Assembly (NCBI RefSeq): GCF_019668465.1
Contig: NZ_AP024828.1
Span: 2,356,001 to 2,420,000, forward strand
Direction: 5' to 3'
Source of the DNA: Mycobacterium senriense
Lineage (GTDB): Bacteria; Actinomycetota; Actinomycetes; Mycobacteriales; Mycobacteriaceae
Length of the DNA: 64,000 nucleotides
Positions 47,020 to 57,303 of the stretch are shown here, piece by piece. The position numbers and the translations under genes are program-made. Position 1 is the stretch's first letter, and the number at the start of each line of letters is the position of its first letter. The notes under the pieces are model-generated. The model made no database searches. It was not told the origin of the DNA and was given only the letters and a program-made list of their open reading frames with translations.

Positions 47020-47975
47020 CGCACCGATGCTGTTGGCTGCGAACGGCTCAGGTCACTGGCCGCGTCGCGGTCGCCCATCGGGGTGGCGATCAACGTCAGC
47101 AGGGTCGCCTCCGGCCGGCAGCAGAATCGCACCGGCGCGAACGGCGAGGTGCCCATCCCGGCGGAGACATGCAGTTGCATGTTGGCGCCCCAGCGGGACG
47201 GTCCCTTCGCGCGTGAGCGGTCCAGACCGCAGTTGGTCACCAGCGCGCCGTAGAACGGCAGGCACACCTGACCGCCGTGGGTGTGTCCGGCCATCACCAG
47301 CTGGTAGCCGTCCGCGGCGTAGCGGTCCAGTACCCGCGGCTCGGGCGAATGGGTGAGTCCCAGCCGCAGATTCGCGGCCGGACTGGCCGGGCCCGCGATG
47401 GTTTCGTAGCGGTCGCGGTCGATGTGCGGGTCGTCCACGCCCGCGGCGGCGATGTGCAGACCTGCCACCTCGAACTCGCGCCGGGTGTGGGTGAGGTCGA
47501 GCCAGCCGCGCTCGGTGAACGCCGCCCGCAGGTCCTGCCAGGGCAGCGGTTCACCGCGAACCCGGTGCGACGGGTTGGTCACGTAGTTCAGCGGGTTCTT
47601 CACCCGCGGGCCGAAGTAGTCGTTGCTGCCGAACACGAAGACCCCCGGCCGCGACAGCAGATCACCCAGGGCCTGGATGACCGCCGGGACCGCCTTGGGG
47701 TGGGCCAGGTTGTCGCCGGTGTTGACCACCAGATCCGGTTCCCAGCCGGCCAGTTCGCGCAGCCACGCCTGTTTGCGGCGCTGTCCGGGCGTCATGTGGA
47801 GGTCGCTGATATGCAGCACCCGCAGCGGGGTCGAGCCCGGGCTGAGCACGGGCATCGTGATCTCGCGCAGGACGAACGCGTTGCGCTCGATGAACGCGGC
47901 ATAGCCGAGGCCGGCGACGCTCGAAGCTACTGTGGCGGCGCCGGCACGTATCAGGACGGGCAAAACATCAGCCAT
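47016..47975 (-). CDS. Membrane-anchored metallophosphoesterase
   Basis: The 319-residue calcineurin-type phosphoesterase has [13 protein letters not shown] (D-x-H), [14 protein letters not shown] (GD), [11 protein letters not shown] (GN-D variant) and [17 protein letters not shown] (GHTH), all metal ligands. A hydrophobic N-terminus ([21 protein letters not shown]) may anchor it. It resembles YkuE-like enzymes. Substrate unknown. It matches Rv3683 and sits between ponA2 and cds1 as in M. tuberculosis. Confidence 0.88.
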   Translation of the reverse strand: MADVLPVLIRAGAATVASSVAGLGYAAFIERNAFVLREITMPVLSPGSTPLRVLHISDLHMTPGQRRKQAWLRELAGWEPDLVVNTGDNLAHPKAVPAVIQALGDLLSRPGVFVFGSNDYFGPRVKNPLNYVTNPSHRVRGEPLPWQDLRAAFTERGWLDLTHTRREFEVAGLHIAAAGVDDPHIDRDRYETIAGPASPAANLRLGLTHSPEPRVLDRYAADGYQLVMAGHTHGGQVCLPFYGALVTNCGLDRSRAKGPSRWGANMQLHVSAGMGTSPFAPVRFCCRPEATLLTLIATPMGDRDAASDLSRSQPTASVR

Positions 47976-48070
47976 GCTGGCAGCCTACTGCCGGTCGGGG
48001 ACTGGCAGCGTATCTCTTGGGTCACGACGCCCGGCCGTGCGACCACGCGGCCCGCGAAGCGGGGTGCGGT

Positions 48071-48095
48071 GGGGGTACCTCCCGCTTGCGGGGGA
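48071..48095 (-). repeat. Second copy of the 25-bp interspersed repeat
   Basis: This is the reverse complement of the segment at 5315-5339 with one difference. It lies in the 137-bp gap after ponA2, which holds no gene. The inverted arms CCCGC/GCGGG could form a small hairpin after ponA2, but no T-run follows. Confidence 0.7.
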
Positions 48096-48112
48096 GAGCG
48101 CGGCAATCGCGC

Positions 48113-50542
48113 CTACGGGGGCGGCTGAGCGGGTGCCGGTGGCGGCGGCGCCAGCAGCGGGATCGTGATCGGCGGCAGACCCGGAATCTCGACGACCTGC
48201 GAGCCGACCGGCGGCGGCGCGCCTTCCGGTGGCGGCGGCGGAGCCGGCGGGATGCCGTTGCTGACCTGGATGGTGACAATCGACCCCGGAATCGTTGCGC
48301 CGCTAGGGGTTGTCCCGACCACCTCGCCCTGCTTGGCGCTGCTGTTGACGAAGTTGTTCTGGTCGGCGACCTGGAAACCGGCCTCCTTGATGCGCTGGCG
48401 CGCCGCGTCGATATCCAGGCCGGCGACGCTGGGCACCCGGGAGCCCGGCGCCCCGTCGACGTAGCGAGGGTCGGTGGGCGGCAACTGCACCGGCCCGAAG
48501 TTGAGGGCGATCGGCTTCATCGCGGTGAACCACGTGCGCGCCGGCTCGTTACCGCCGTACAGGTCGCCCTCGCCGCAGTGGCGCAGCGGGGCGGAGCACA
48601 GATCGGTGGGGTTGGTGGAGTCGTCGTAGATGTAGTTGGCCGCCGCGTAGTGGTTGGTGAAGCCCACGAAGCCCGACGAGCGGTGGGCCTCGGTGGTGCC
48701 CGTCTTACCGGAGACCGGCAGGTCCCAGCCCGCGGCGCTGGCCGAGCCGGCCGCCGTCCCACCGCCCAGCGCGTCCTTGCTCATCGCGTTGGCCAGGGTG
48801 TTCGCCAGGCCCTCGGGCACCACCTGATCGCAGGTCTCGGTGGTCACCGCGACCTCGTTGCCCTTGCGGTCGACCAGCTTGTCGATCGGGTTGGGCGGGC
48901 ACCAGGTGCCGCCCGACGCGAGGGTGGCCGCGACGTTGGACAGCTCCAGCGCGTTCACCTCGATCGGGCCCAGGGTGAACGAGCCGATGTTCTGCCGTTT
49001 GACGAAGTCGGCCAGGCTCTCGTTGCTGTCCCGGTTGTAGTCACGAGCGGTGCCCGGATCGGCGTAGGACCGAAGCCCGAGTTTGATCGCCATGTCCACC
49101 GTTCGGGTCACGCCGACCTGCTGGATCAGCTTGGCGAACGCCGTGTTCGGGGAGGTGGCCAACGCGTCGGTGACGTTCATCGACCCGCGGTAGTTGCCGG
49201 CGTTGATCACGCACCAGTTGTCCTTCGGGCAGCCCTTGGCCCCACCGCTGCCCATGCCCTTGGCCTGGAAGCGGCCCGGCACCTCGAGGGTGGCGTTGGT
49301 GCCCATGCCCATGTCCAGCGCCGCGGCCGTGGTGAAGATCTTGAACACGGATCCCGCGCCGTCGCCGACCAGCGAGAAGGGCTGCGGGCGCATGGTTTGA
49401 CCCGCGTCGACGTCGAGCCCGTAGGTCCGGTTGCTGGCCATGGCCATCACCTTGTGCGACGTCTTGCCGGGCTGGATCACGCTCATCACGCTCGAAATGC
49501 CCGGCAGCGTCGGGCTGGCGAACTTGTCGATGGCCGACTTGACCGGGATCTGCACGTCCGGGTCCAGCGTCGTCTTGATCAGGTAACCACCCCGGGCGAC
49601 CTGTTCCTTGCTGATGCCGGCCCGGGACAGGTACTCCTGGACGTAGTCGCAGAAGAACGCGCGGTCGCCCGCCGCGATGCAACCGCGGGGCAACTCGTTG
49701 GGCTGCGGCAGGATGCCCAGCGGCGCCGCCTTGGCGGCGCGCAGTGCCTCCTCTTCCTGCGGAATGTTCTCGATCATGGTGTCCAGCACCAAGTTTCGCC
49801 GTGCCAGGGCGCCGTCGGGGTTGATGTACGGGTTGAGCGCGCTGGTCGACTGCACCATGCCCGCCAGCAGCGCCGCCTGCTGCCAGTTCAGGTCGGACGC
49901 GTTGATGCCGAAGTACGTCTGGGCGGCGTCCTGCACGCCGAACGATCCGTTGCCGAACGAGACCAGGTTCAGATACCGGGTCAGGATTTCGGGCTTGGTG
50001 AAGGTCTTGTCCAGCGTCAGCGCCATGCGGATCTCACGCAGCTTGCGGGCCGGGGTGGTTTCGACCGCCGCGCGCTTCTCGGCGTCGGTCTTCGCGGTGA
50101 CCAGCAGTTGGTAGTTCTTGATGTATTGCTGCTCGATCGTCGAACCGCCGCGGGTGTCGACGTCGCCGCGGGCATAGCCGGCCAGACCGGTCAGGGTGCC
50201 TTTCCAGTCCACCCCGTTGTGGTCGGCGAACCGCTTGTCCTCGATGGAGACGATCGCCAGCTTCATCGTGTTGGCGATCTTGTCGGTGGGCACCTCGAAC
50301 CGGCGCTGCGAATACAGCCAGGCGATGGTGTTGCCCTTGGCGTCGACCATCGTCGAGACGGCAGGCACTTCGCCCTCGAGAAGCTGAGCCGAGCCGTTGG
50401 CGACCACTTCCGATGCCCGATTGGACACCAGTCCTATTCCGCCGGCGAAGGGGAACAGGAGAGCCGTGGCGACGACGCTGGCCAACACACACAGCCCCGC
50501 GAGCTTGAGGATCGTGAGCGCGGCCGGGGGGCGGTCTGACAT
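48113..50542 (-). CDS. ponA2: Bifunctional class A penicillin-binding protein PonA2
   Basis: It builds and cross-links peptidoglycan outside the membrane. The 809 residues contain a membrane anchor (about 10-35), a glycosyltransferase 51 domain (SIEDKRFADHNGVDWKGTL, GGSTIEQQYIKNY), a transpeptidase (active Ser in VGDGAGSVFKIFTTAAALDMG, TSPNTAFAKL, and KTGTTEAHRSSGFVGF) and a PASTA repeat near residue 690 (VPSVAGLDIDAARQRIKEAGF). The tail is Pro-rich. The SVFK tetrad replaces the more usual STFK. It is the Rv3682 orthologue. Confidence 0.94.
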   Translation of the reverse strand: MSDRPPAALTILKLAGLCVLASVVATALLFPFAGGIGLVSNRASEVVANGSAQLLEGEVPAVSTMVDAKGNTIAWLYSQRRFEVPTDKIANTMKLAIVSIEDKRFADHNGVDWKGTLTGLAGYARGDVDTRGGSTIEQQYIKNYQLLVTAKTDAEKRAAVETTPARKLREIRMALTLDKTFTKPEILTRYLNLVSFGNGSFGVQDAAQTYFGINASDLNWQQAALLAGMVQSTSALNPYINPDGALARRNLVLDTMIENIPQEEEALRAAKAAPLGILPQPNELPRGCIAAGDRAFFCDYVQEYLSRAGISKEQVARGGYLIKTTLDPDVQIPVKSAIDKFASPTLPGISSVMSVIQPGKTSHKVMAMASNRTYGLDVDAGQTMRPQPFSLVGDGAGSVFKIFTTAAALDMGMGTNATLEVPGRFQAKGMGSGGAKGCPKDNWCVINAGNYRGSMNVTDALATSPNTAFAKLIQQVGVTRTVDMAIKLGLRSYADPGTARDYNRDSNESLADFVKRQNIGSFTLGPIEVNALELSNVAATLASGGTWCPPNPIDKLVDRKGNEVAVTTETCDQVVPEGLANTLANAMSKDALGGGTAAGSASAAGWDLPVSGKTGTTEAHRSSGFVGFTNHYAAANYIYDDSTNPTDLCSAPLRHCGEGDLYGGNEPARTWFTAMKPIALNFGPVQLPPTDPRYVDGAPGSRVPSVAGLDIDAARQRIKEAGFQVADQNNFVNSSAKQGEVVGTTPSGATIPGSIVTIQVSNGIPPAPPPPPEGAPPPVGSQVVEIPGLPPITIPLLAPPPPAPAQPPP

Positions 50543-50892
50543 GGGTACTACAGTAGCGGCCCCCAGTCACGCCGCCACGCTGCGCTTTCTCCAAAAAATT
50601 TCGTCATCTCAACACCGGCGGCGACGGGCGCGAATTGGAATTGCGGCACAGGTCAGACGGGCAACGGCGCGTCCAAGATCACTTCTTCGTCGGTCGTTTG
50701 GTACGAGGCTGGACGCTCGTCCCAAAAAAAGCGTTATCGGACTGTTGCGCAATTGCCACCTGACCACCTAACTTAGACACACGGTGAGATTCAGGTAACA
50801 CCGAAGTACACAGTGTGGCGTAGATCGCGAGACTGGATCTGCACCCCAGGAGGGCGGCCGTGACGGGCGGCCGGTAGGGAAGGGAACAGTTC
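50543..50892. other. Divergent intergenic region, ponA2 / whiB4
   Basis: These 350 bp carry the promoters of ponA2 (leftward) and whiB4 (rightward). They include two A-runs (CCAAAAAATTTC near 50593 and CCAAAAAAAGCG near 50724) that stand out in this GC-rich DNA. I see no open frame with coding character and no clear -35/-10 pair. Confidence 0.6.
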
Positions 50893-51243
50893 GTGTCACC
50901 AATACGGCCGGCGGCGCGTAGGACAAACATTGCAGCCGCACAAGGGGTACTCCGCAGTGTCGATGCCGAAGAACGGATCGCGTGGGTCTCGAGGGCGCTA
51001 TGCCGGACCACCGATCCCGACGAACTGTTTGTCCGCGGCGCGGCCCAGCGCAAGGCGGCAGTGATCTGCCGGCATTGCCCGGTGATGCAGGAGTGCGGGG
51101 CAGACGCGCTGGACAACAAGGTCGAGTTCGGGGTCTGGGGCGGCATGACCGAGCGGCAACGCCGCGCCCTGCTCAAGCAGCACCCCGATGTGGTTTCCTG
51201 GTCAGACTTCTTCGACAAGAGGCGGCCCCGCAGCGTCGGCTGA
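50893..51243 (+). CDS. whiB4: Iron-sulfur redox regulator WhiB4
   Basis: The 116-residue WhiB protein binds a 4Fe-4S cluster through Cys37, Cys59, Cys62 and Cys68 (CRHCPVMQEC) and has the family turn GVWGGMTERQRR. WhiB4 in M. tuberculosis senses oxygen and oxidative stress and condenses DNA when oxidised. The GTG follows GGGAAGGGAA. Nearly identical to Rv3681c through residue 110 as far as I recall. Confidence 0.95.
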   Translation: MSPIRPAARRTNIAAAQGVLRSVDAEERIAWVSRALCRTTDPDELFVRGAAQRKAAVICRHCPVMQECGADALDNKVEFGVWGGMTERQRRALLKQHPDVVSWSDFFDKRRPRSVG

Positions 51244-51345
51244 CGGTTCACCTGGCCAATTGCGGGGCCGTAGCCCTGAGCGGCCTGCCCGCTCCTCATT
51301 ACGTTTCTGTTACGACGGGCCCGGGGCCGCGGAGTTGCAATCGAG

Positions 51346-52497
51346 TCAGCCGGCCGTTGCGCGGCCGTCACCGACCGAAGTGATCTGATCGGCCAGCGCG
51401 CGCAGCGCCTCCAGGTCCGAGACATCGAAGGGCAGCGACGGAACGCCGATGACCGGCACGTGCGGATTGGCGCCGGTGAACCGGGAAAGCAATCTGATCT
51501 CCCGCTTGGCGGTCTGCGCCCGCTCGGCGTGAATCTTCAGCACCGCTGAGGCCAGCGACGCCGCCTCGGAGTCGGCGTCGTGGTCCAGCATTTCGCTGCC
51601 GTCGATCGCCCGCTCGGCCGGCAGGGAGCACAGCGGCGGGTGGGTGCGGTTGAGGACCAGCCCGGCGAGCGGCATCCCTTCCTGCGACAGCCGGTCGACG
51701 AAGAACGCCGCCTCGCGCAGCGCATCCGGCTCCGCCGCCGACACCACAACGAACTGCGTCCCACGCCTTTTCAGCAGCGCATAGGTGCGATCGGCCTTCT
51801 CGCGGAAGCCGCCGAAGGTGGCGTCCAGCGACTGGACGAATGCCGCGGCATCGCCGAGCATCTGTGAACCCAGGATCGTCGAAATCGCCTTCATCGCCAA
51901 ACCCATTGCGCCGGTAACCAACCGCCCGATGCCCCGGCCCGGCGCGAGTAGCAGCCGCCACAGCCGGCTGTCCATGAAGCTGCCCAGCCGTTTGGGCGCG
52001 TCCAGGAAGTCCAGCGCGTTGCGCGACGGTGGGGTGTCGACCACCACCAGGTCCCAGCGGTCCTCGGCCAGCAGCTGGCCCAGCTTCTCCATCGCCATGT
52101 ACTCCTGCGTGCCGGCGAGTGAACTGGCGACCGTTTGATAGAACTGGTTATCCAGAATCGCTTGTGCCCGACCGGGTCCGGAGTACTGGATCACCATCTC
52201 GTCGAAGGTGCGACGCATGTCGAGCATCATCGCGTGCAGCTCGCCGGGAACCTCCGCCACCAGCGGGACCCGCTGCGGCGTGTTGCCGAGGTCGCTGACC
52301 CCCAGCGCCTGGGCCAGCCGTCTGGCCGGATCGATCGTCAACACGCAGACGTTGCGGCCGTACTCGGCGGCGCGCAGCGCGATCGCGGCCGCGGTGGTGG
52401 TCTTGCCCACCCCACCCGCGCCGCAGCACACCACCACGCGGTTGGTGGTGTCGGCCAGGATGGCGGCCATATCAAGCTGTTTGGGTGTGGTACTCAT
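51346..52497 (-). CDS. ArsA/GET3-like ATPase (Rv3680-like)
   Basis: The 383-residue ATPase has the deviant Walker [19 protein letters not shown] near residue 25, [14 protein letters not shown] (switch), and [16 protein letters not shown]. With the gene before it, which it overlaps by four bases, it forms the paired ArsA-like complex reported for Rv3679/Rv3680. It is not an arsenite pump in the usual sense, since no arsB is present. Proposed roles concern glycerol and stress tolerance. Confidence 0.9.
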   Translation of the reverse strand: MSTTPKQLDMAAILADTTNRVVVCCGAGGVGKTTTAAAIALRAAEYGRNVCVLTIDPARRLAQALGVSDLGNTPQRVPLVAEVPGELHAMMLDMRRTFDEMVIQYSGPGRAQAILDNQFYQTVASSLAGTQEYMAMEKLGQLLAEDRWDLVVVDTPPSRNALDFLDAPKRLGSFMDSRLWRLLLAPGRGIGRLVTGAMGLAMKAISTILGSQMLGDAAAFVQSLDATFGGFREKADRTYALLKRRGTQFVVVSAAEPDALREAAFFVDRLSQEGMPLAGLVLNRTHPPLCSLPAERAIDGSEMLDHDADSEAASLASAVLKIHAERAQTAKREIRLLSRFTGANPHVPVIGVPSLPFDVSDLEALRALADQITSVGDGRATAG

Positions 52498-53513
52498 CGA
52501 ACCCCCTGCTGTGCAAGCGATTCCGACAGCTCGTAGAGGCTACCGAGGTCGACCCCGTCGGAAATGGCGGGCAATTCGAGTCGGGCCACCTTCAACGCAT
52601 CGAGCTGTTGCGCGATCTCGGCGCGCGTAGCGATGACGGTGGCATGCTCGATGGTCTCCGTTAGCAGGCCCGCGAAGTCCTTGTCGCTCAAGGTGATTCC
52701 GGACTTTTCCAATCCGGCCCGCACCGAATCCGCATCGACGTCCCCCTCGGCGGCCTTCGCCAGGTCGGCCGGCTGCAAGTACGAAGCGATGTTGCGGTTG
52801 ACGATGACGCTGCCGATCGGTAGCTGCATTGCGGCAAGCTCCTCGATGGCTTCCAGCGTCTCCTGGACCGGCAACGCCTCCAGCAGGGTGACTAAGTGAA
52901 TGGCCGTCTGCTCGGAATGCAAGAGCTTCACCACGCCGTCGGCCTGGGAATGCACGGGGCCGCCCTTGGCCAAATCGGACACCGCCTTGGTGACATCCAG
53001 GAAGCGCGCGATCCGTCCGGTCGGCGGGGCGTCGACGACGATCGCGTCATAAACCGGGAGCCGATTCTTGTCGACCCGGATCACCGTCTCCTTGATCTTG
53101 CCGGTCAACAGCACGTCACGCAGACCCGGCGCGATCGTCGTCGCGAACTCGATCGCGCCGATGCGGCGCATCGCGCGGCCGGCAATGCCCAGGTTGTAGA
53201 ACATGTCGAGGTATTCCAGGAACGCCGCCTCGATGTCGATCGCCAGGGCGTTAACCTGACCGCCGCGTTCGGCGGTCGCGATCTTCACCTCCTGATACGG
53301 CAGGGGCGGGACGTCGAAGAGTTGCGCAATCCCTTGGCGGCCCTCGACTTCCACGAGCAGCACCTTGCGGCCCCCGGCGGCCAGGGTCAGTGCCAGGGCG
53401 GCCGCGACGGTCGACTTGCCGGTGCCGCCCTTGCCGGTCACGAAATGTAAACGGGCCTTCGTCAAGCGCGACGGCCAGCCGATGGCAGCTCCGCCGCTCG
53501 ATGTGGTTGCCAC
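52494..53513 (-). CDS. ArsA/GET3-like ATPase (Rv3679-like)
   Basis: The 339-residue partner ATPase has Walker [20 protein letters not shown] near residue 28, [14 protein letters not shown] and [16 protein letters not shown]. It is the upstream gene of the pair and is divergent from the small Rv3678A-like gene, with 70 bp between. Confidence 0.9.
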   Translation of the reverse strand: MATTSSGGAAIGWPSRLTKARLHFVTGKGGTGKSTVAAALALTLAAGGRKVLLVEVEGRQGIAQLFDVPPLPYQEVKIATAERGGQVNALAIDIEAAFLEYLDMFYNLGIAGRAMRRIGAIEFATTIAPGLRDVLLTGKIKETVIRVDKNRLPVYDAIVVDAPPTGRIARFLDVTKAVSDLAKGGPVHSQADGVVKLLHSEQTAIHLVTLLEALPVQETLEAIEELAAMQLPIGSVIVNRNIASYLQPADLAKAAEGDVDADSVRAGLEKSGITLSDKDFAGLLTETIEHATVIATRAEIAQQLDALKVARLELPAISDGVDLGSLYELSESLAQQGVR

Positions 53514-53583
53514 CTTCGCATGCTAGCCCGACGGGCCGCTGGGCTGGCCGGAGCGGTTCACCGGCGACCGATAAGCTCGCGGC

Positions 53584-53745
53584 ATGAGCCAACCGACCGC
53601 ATGGGAGTACGTCACGGTTCCGCTGCTGACGCATGCCACCAAACAGATCCTCGACCAGTGGGGTGCCGACGGCTGGGAGTTGGTGTCGGTGCTGCAAGGG
53701 CCGACCGGCGAGCAGCACGTCGCGTATCTGAAGCGCCCCAAGTAA
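53584..53745 (+). CDS. Short DUF4177 protein
   Basis: This 53-residue protein starts MSQPTAWEYVTVPLL and contains QILDQWGADGWELVSVL, the DUF4177 pattern of a small beta-rich fold, ending YLKRPK. It is the counterpart of Rv3678A. It is followed after 13 bp by the RidA-family gene, so both and probably the beta-lactamase-fold gene form one transcript. Role unknown. Confidence 0.85.
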   Translation: MSQPTAWEYVTVPLLTHATKQILDQWGADGWELVSVLQGPTGEQHVAYLKRPK

Positions 53746-53758
53746 AGGGTCGGGTCCG

Positions 53759-54214
53759 ATGAGTGCTTCGGCCCGGCTTGAGGAGCTCGGCCTCGCGCTG
53801 CCGGAGGTGGTCGCGCCGCTGGCCTCCTACGTACCGGCGGTGCGCACCGGGAACCTGGTTTACACCGCGGGTCAGCTCCCGATGCAGGACGGCAAGCTGT
53901 TGGCCGCCGGTAAGGTCGGCGTCGGCATCAGCCCGGATGAGGGCAAGGCGATGGCGCGTATCTGTGCGCTCAACGCGCTGGCGGCCGTCAATTCGCTGGT
54001 GGGTATCGACGAGGTGGCCCGGGTGGTGAAGGTGGTCGGATTCGTCGCCTCGGCCCCGGGATTCAACGGCCAGCCCAGCGTCATTAATGGTGCCTCCGAG
54101 CTGCTCGCCGAGGTGTTCGGCGAGCAGGGCGCACATGCGCGCTCGGCGGTCGGCGTCTCCGAGCTGCCACTGGATGCGCCGGTGGAAGTGGAGCTGATCG
54201 TCGAGGTCGGCTGA
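53759..54214 (+). CDS. RidA/YjgF-family protein
   Basis: The 151-residue YjgF/YER057c-type protein (SYVPAVRTGNLVYTAGQLPMQDGKL; NALAAVNSLVGIDEVARVVKVVGFVASAPGF) resembles RidA enamine deaminases. The active-site arginine of RidA cannot be confirmed by eye, so activity is open. It matches Rv3678c. Confidence 0.88.
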   Translation: MSASARLEELGLALPEVVAPLASYVPAVRTGNLVYTAGQLPMQDGKLLAAGKVGVGISPDEGKAMARICALNALAAVNSLVGIDEVARVVKVVGFVASAPGFNGQPSVINGASELLAEVFGEQGAHARSAVGVSELPLDAPVEVELIVEVG

Positions 54215-54219
54215 ACGCC

Positions 54220-55023
54220 GTGACCCAGGCCTCCGGGTCGCTGACCCATCCCGCGTACGCCAAATTGCGGCCGGTCACCGAGACCGCGTCGGTCCTGCTG
54301 GCCGATAACCCCGGGCTGCTCACGCTCGAGGGCACCAACACCTGGGTGCTGCGCGGCCCGCGCAGCGACGAGCTGGTCATCGTGGACCCCGGACCCGACG
54401 ACGACGAGCACATCGCACGGGTGGCGGCGCTCGGCCGTATCGCCCTGGTCCTGATCAGCCATCGGCACGGCGATCACACCGACGGCATCGACAAGCTGGT
54501 CGAGCGGACCGGCGCGACCGTCCGCTCGGCGGGCAGCGGTTTTCTGCGCGGCCTCGGCGGCGAGCTGACCGACGGCGAGGTGATCGATGCTGCCGGCCTG
54601 AAGATCAAGGTCATGGCGACCCCCGGCCACACCGCCGATTCGCTGTCTTTCCTGCTAGACGACGCCGTGTTGACCGCCGATACCGTCCTGGGCCGCGGCA
54701 CGGCCGTCCTCGACAAGGAGGACGGCAGCCTGACGGACTACCTGGAATCGCTGCGGCGGCTGCGCGGCCTGGGCCGGCGGACGGTGCTGCCCGGCCACGG
54801 CCCGGACCTGACCGATCTGGAAAGCATCGCGCAGGGCTACCTCGAACATCGACGGGAGCGACTGGACCAGGTGCGATCGGCGGTGCGGGAGCTGGGGGAG
54901 GACGCCAGCGCCCGCCGGATCGTCGAACACGTCTATGTCGATGTCGACGAGAAGCTGTGGGACGCCGCCGAGTGGTCGGTGCAGGTGCAGCTCAATCACC
55001 TGCGCTCGGACCCGTCGGCGTAA
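54220..55023 (+). CDS. Metallo-beta-lactamase-fold hydrolase
   Basis: The 267-residue protein has the metal motif LISHRHGDHTDG near residue 84, ATPGHTADSLSFLL (third His) and LTADTVLGRG (Asp), then GHGPDLTD. It is of the LACTB2-like group; substrates there include RNA, but nothing here decides. GTG start six bases after the RidA stop. It matches Rv3677c. Confidence 0.88.
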   Translation: MTQASGSLTHPAYAKLRPVTETASVLLADNPGLLTLEGTNTWVLRGPRSDELVIVDPGPDDDEHIARVAALGRIALVLISHRHGDHTDGIDKLVERTGATVRSAGSGFLRGLGGELTDGEVIDAAGLKIKVMATPGHTADSLSFLLDDAVLTADTVLGRGTAVLDKEDGSLTDYLESLRRLRGLGRRTVLPGHGPDLTDLESIAQGYLEHRRERLDQVRSAVRELGEDASARRIVEHVYVDVDEKLWDAAEWSVQVQLNHLRSDPSA

Positions 55024-55093
55024 CCACGTTTCGCATAAGTCACTACCGCACCATGAGTCCCGGCTCTGGAGGGACACAGTGCTTCCGAAACGC

Positions 55094-55115
55094 GCTAGCG
55101 CCGGCGCTAGCACGT
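55094..55115. terminator. Palindromic terminator between convergent genes
   Basis: GCTAGCGCCGGCGCTAGC (55094-55111) is an 18-bp perfect palindrome that folds as a 7-bp stem with loop CCGG. ACGTTTTG follows on the plus strand. It sits between the convergent beta-lactamase-fold gene and crp, and could stop transcription from the left. Confidence 0.5.
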
Positions 55116-55179
55116 TTTGAACTTGCCTCACGGGTGACGGGGTGGTGCCCATGAGGCTGGTGTGGCAAAGGCCGGCCGA

Positions 55180-55257
55180 ACGCGCGCGCTTACCTCGCTC
55201 GGGGTCGGATGTCTCGCTCGGTTGCGCCCGCGCTACGCGCGCGCTTACCTCGCTCGG
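55180..55257. repeat. 23-bp direct repeat at the end of crp
   Basis: The 23 bases 55180-55202 (containing GCGCTTACCTCGCTCGG) recur exactly at 55235-55257, 55 bp apart. The second copy contains the stop codon and last codons of crp, so the first copy is a duplicated crp tail, also read on the minus strand. CGCTCGG occurs once more in between. Confidence 0.7.
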
Positions 55258-55919
55258 CGGGCCAGCCGCTCGGAGTCCGAGATCAGCACGCTCTTGCCCT
55301 CCAGGCGGATCCAGCCGCGGTGGGCGAAGTCGGCCAGCGCCTTGTTCACCGTTTCCCGGGACGCCCCGACCAGCTGCGCGATCTCTTCCTGCGTCAGGTC
55401 GTGGGTGACCCGCATGGCGCCGCCCTCCTGGGTGCCGAACCGCTGAGCGAGCTGCAGCAGCTGCTTGGCCACCCGGCCGGGGACGTCGGTGAAGATGAGG
55501 TCGGCCAGGTTGTTGTTGGTGCGACGCAGCCGTCGGGCCAGCACCCGCAACAACTGCTCGGCGATCTCGGGACGATCGGCGATCCACGCGCGCAGCGCGT
55601 CGCGGTCCATCGACACCGCGCGCACCTCGGTGATGGTGGTGGCGCTGGACGTCCGCGGACCCGGGTCGAAGATCGACAGCTCGCCGAACATGTCCGAGGG
55701 GCCCATGATGGTCAGCAGGTTCTCGCGTCCGTCGGGCGAGCGGCGACCGATCTTCACCTTCCCCGAGACGATGATGTACAGCCGATCGCCGGGTTCCCCC
55801 TCGGCGAAGACCGTGTGTCCGCGGGGGAAGTCGACGGGTTGCAGCTGCTTGGTCAGCGCTGTGACTGCGCCGGGTTCAACCCCTTGGAAGATTCCTGCCC
55901 TTGCCAGGATCTCGTCCAC
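55245..55919 (-). CDS. crp: cAMP receptor protein Crp
   Basis: The 224-residue regulator has an N-terminal cyclic-nucleotide-binding domain (about 10-120; [17 protein letters not shown] binds cAMP), a dimer helix and a winged helix (about 150-220; [29 protein letters not shown]). It is the Rv3676 orthologue, a global regulator of dormancy and carbon genes. 100-bp gap to the Rv3675-like gene. Confidence 0.95.
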   Translation of the reverse strand: MDEILARAGIFQGVEPGAVTALTKQLQPVDFPRGHTVFAEGEPGDRLYIIVSGKVKIGRRSPDGRENLLTIMGPSDMFGELSIFDPGPRTSSATTITEVRAVSMDRDALRAWIADRPEIAEQLLRVLARRLRRTNNNLADLIFTDVPGRVAKQLLQLAQRFGTQEGGAMRVTHDLTQEEIAQLVGASRETVNKALADFAHRGWIRLEGKSVLISDSERLARRAR

Positions 55920-56022
55920 GTTGCCTCTTCAACTTTCCCAAAAATTAATGTGATACGGGCAGGCTAACCCCTTGCTCGCGTGACGAGTCTAGAGGAACGC
56001 CGTTGTGTCTAACGTGCCAACG

Positions 56023-56418
56023 CTACACACGATTGGCGTGTCGAGGTGCCCTAAACTGCGGATTGACGTGCGTTTGGCCGTGGATCCGGGTCGGCAAGGT
56101 CATCTCATCGCGGTCGACGAAGCTGACGGAAAACGACGGCGCGGCGTGACGCGGTCCGCCGCCGCGCCCGTTAGCCGGGGCCTCGGACAGCTGCGCAAGC
56201 TCGCGCCGATGCAGGTATTCCAGCGCTTCGGGCATGCCCTCGGAGGCCAGCGTGTGCATGTCCACCCCGCCGGCACGCTCCAGGAATTCGTCGACGTCGG
56301 CCACCGCCACGGCGCCGGGCGCGAGCTCGGACTCGAGCCGCCCTAGTCCCAGCGCCGCCAGCATCAGCAGCGCCGGAATACCGGCCACCAGCAACCACGA
56401 CACACGAAGAGTAAACAT
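56023..56418 (-). CDS. Small membrane protein (Rv3675-like)
   Basis: The 131-residue protein has one N-terminal membrane segment (VSWLLVAGIPALLMLAALGLG), then an acidic helical stretch (VADVDEFLERAGGVDMHTL, MPEALEYLHRRELAQL). It could also be a signal peptide with the rest outside. Position between crp and nth matches Rv3675. Function unknown. Confidence 0.72.
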   Translation of the reverse strand: MFTLRVSWLLVAGIPALLMLAALGLGRLESELAPGAVAVADVDEFLERAGGVDMHTLASEGMPEALEYLHRRELAQLSEAPANGRGGGPRHAAPSFSVSFVDRDEMTLPTRIHGQTHVNPQFRAPRHANRV

Positions 56419-56474
56419 CGCCTGGAATCAACTCGGGGTCTCGGCAAGATCACGAAATCAGTACTCTGTCGTAG

Positions 56475-57272
56475 GTGACAGCGGCTAAGTCGTCCGGGCG
56501 TTCGAAATCGACTCCGGTCCCGGCCGGCGGCGGTGATGCCCGACGCTGGTCCGAGGAAACTCGAGTCGGCTTGGTGCGGCGGGCGCGACGCATGAATCGT
56601 GCTCTGGCACAAGCGTTTCCGGACGCTCACTGCGAGCTGGACTTCACCACGCCGCTCGAATTGACGGTGGCCACAATCCTTTCGGCGCAGAGCACCGATA
56701 AGCGGGTCAATCTGACGACGCCGGCACTGTTCAAGCGGTACCCATCGGCGCTGGACTACGCCCAGGCGGATCGCGCCGAGCTGGAAAACCTGATCCGGCC
56801 AACCGGATTTTTCCGCAACAAGGCGTCCTCGCTGATCGGCTTGGGGCAGGCCCTGGTCGAACGCTTCGACGGCGACGTGCCGTCGACCATGGCCGAACTG
56901 GTCACCCTGCCCGGGGTCGGACGCAAGACTGCCAACGTCATCCTGGGAAACGCCTTCGGCGTCCCCGGCATCACGGTTGACACCCATTTCACGCGGCTGG
57001 TGCACCGGTGGCGCTGGACCGAGGACAACGATGCGGTCAAGATCGAGCACTCCGTCGGTGAGCTCATCGAACGTGGCGAGTGGACCATGCTGAGCCACCG
57101 GGTGATCTTCCACGGCCGCCGGGTCTGCCACGCGCGCAAACCGGCGTGCGGCGTCTGCCTGATCGCCAAAGACTGCCCCTCCTTCGGCCTCGGCCCCACC
57201 GAACCGGCGTTGGCCGCGCCCCTGGTGAAGGGCCCGGAGACCGAGCACCTGCTCGCGCTGGCCGGGCTGTAA
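56475..57272 (+). CDS. nth: Endonuclease III
   Basis: It removes oxidised pyrimidines from DNA and cuts the strand. The 265-residue protein has the helix-hairpin-helix [18 protein letters not shown] with catalytic Lys, [11 protein letters not shown] with catalytic Asp, and the 4Fe-4S motif [17 protein letters not shown] (C-x6-C-x2-C-x5-C). A basic N-terminal extension (about 35 residues) precedes the fold. The GTG start is the first in frame. Rv3674c orthologue. Confidence 0.95.
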   Translation: MTAAKSSGRSKSTPVPAGGGDARRWSEETRVGLVRRARRMNRALAQAFPDAHCELDFTTPLELTVATILSAQSTDKRVNLTTPALFKRYPSALDYAQADRAELENLIRPTGFFRNKASSLIGLGQALVERFDGDVPSTMAELVTLPGVGRKTANVILGNAFGVPGITVDTHFTRLVHRWRWTEDNDAVKIEHSVGELIERGEWTMLSHRVIFHGRRVCHARKPACGVCLIAKDCPSFGLGPTEPALAAPLVKGPETEHLLALAGL

Positions 57273-57303
57273 GCCCGCCCCGCGACCGACGCGCAGGGAC
57301 CGC

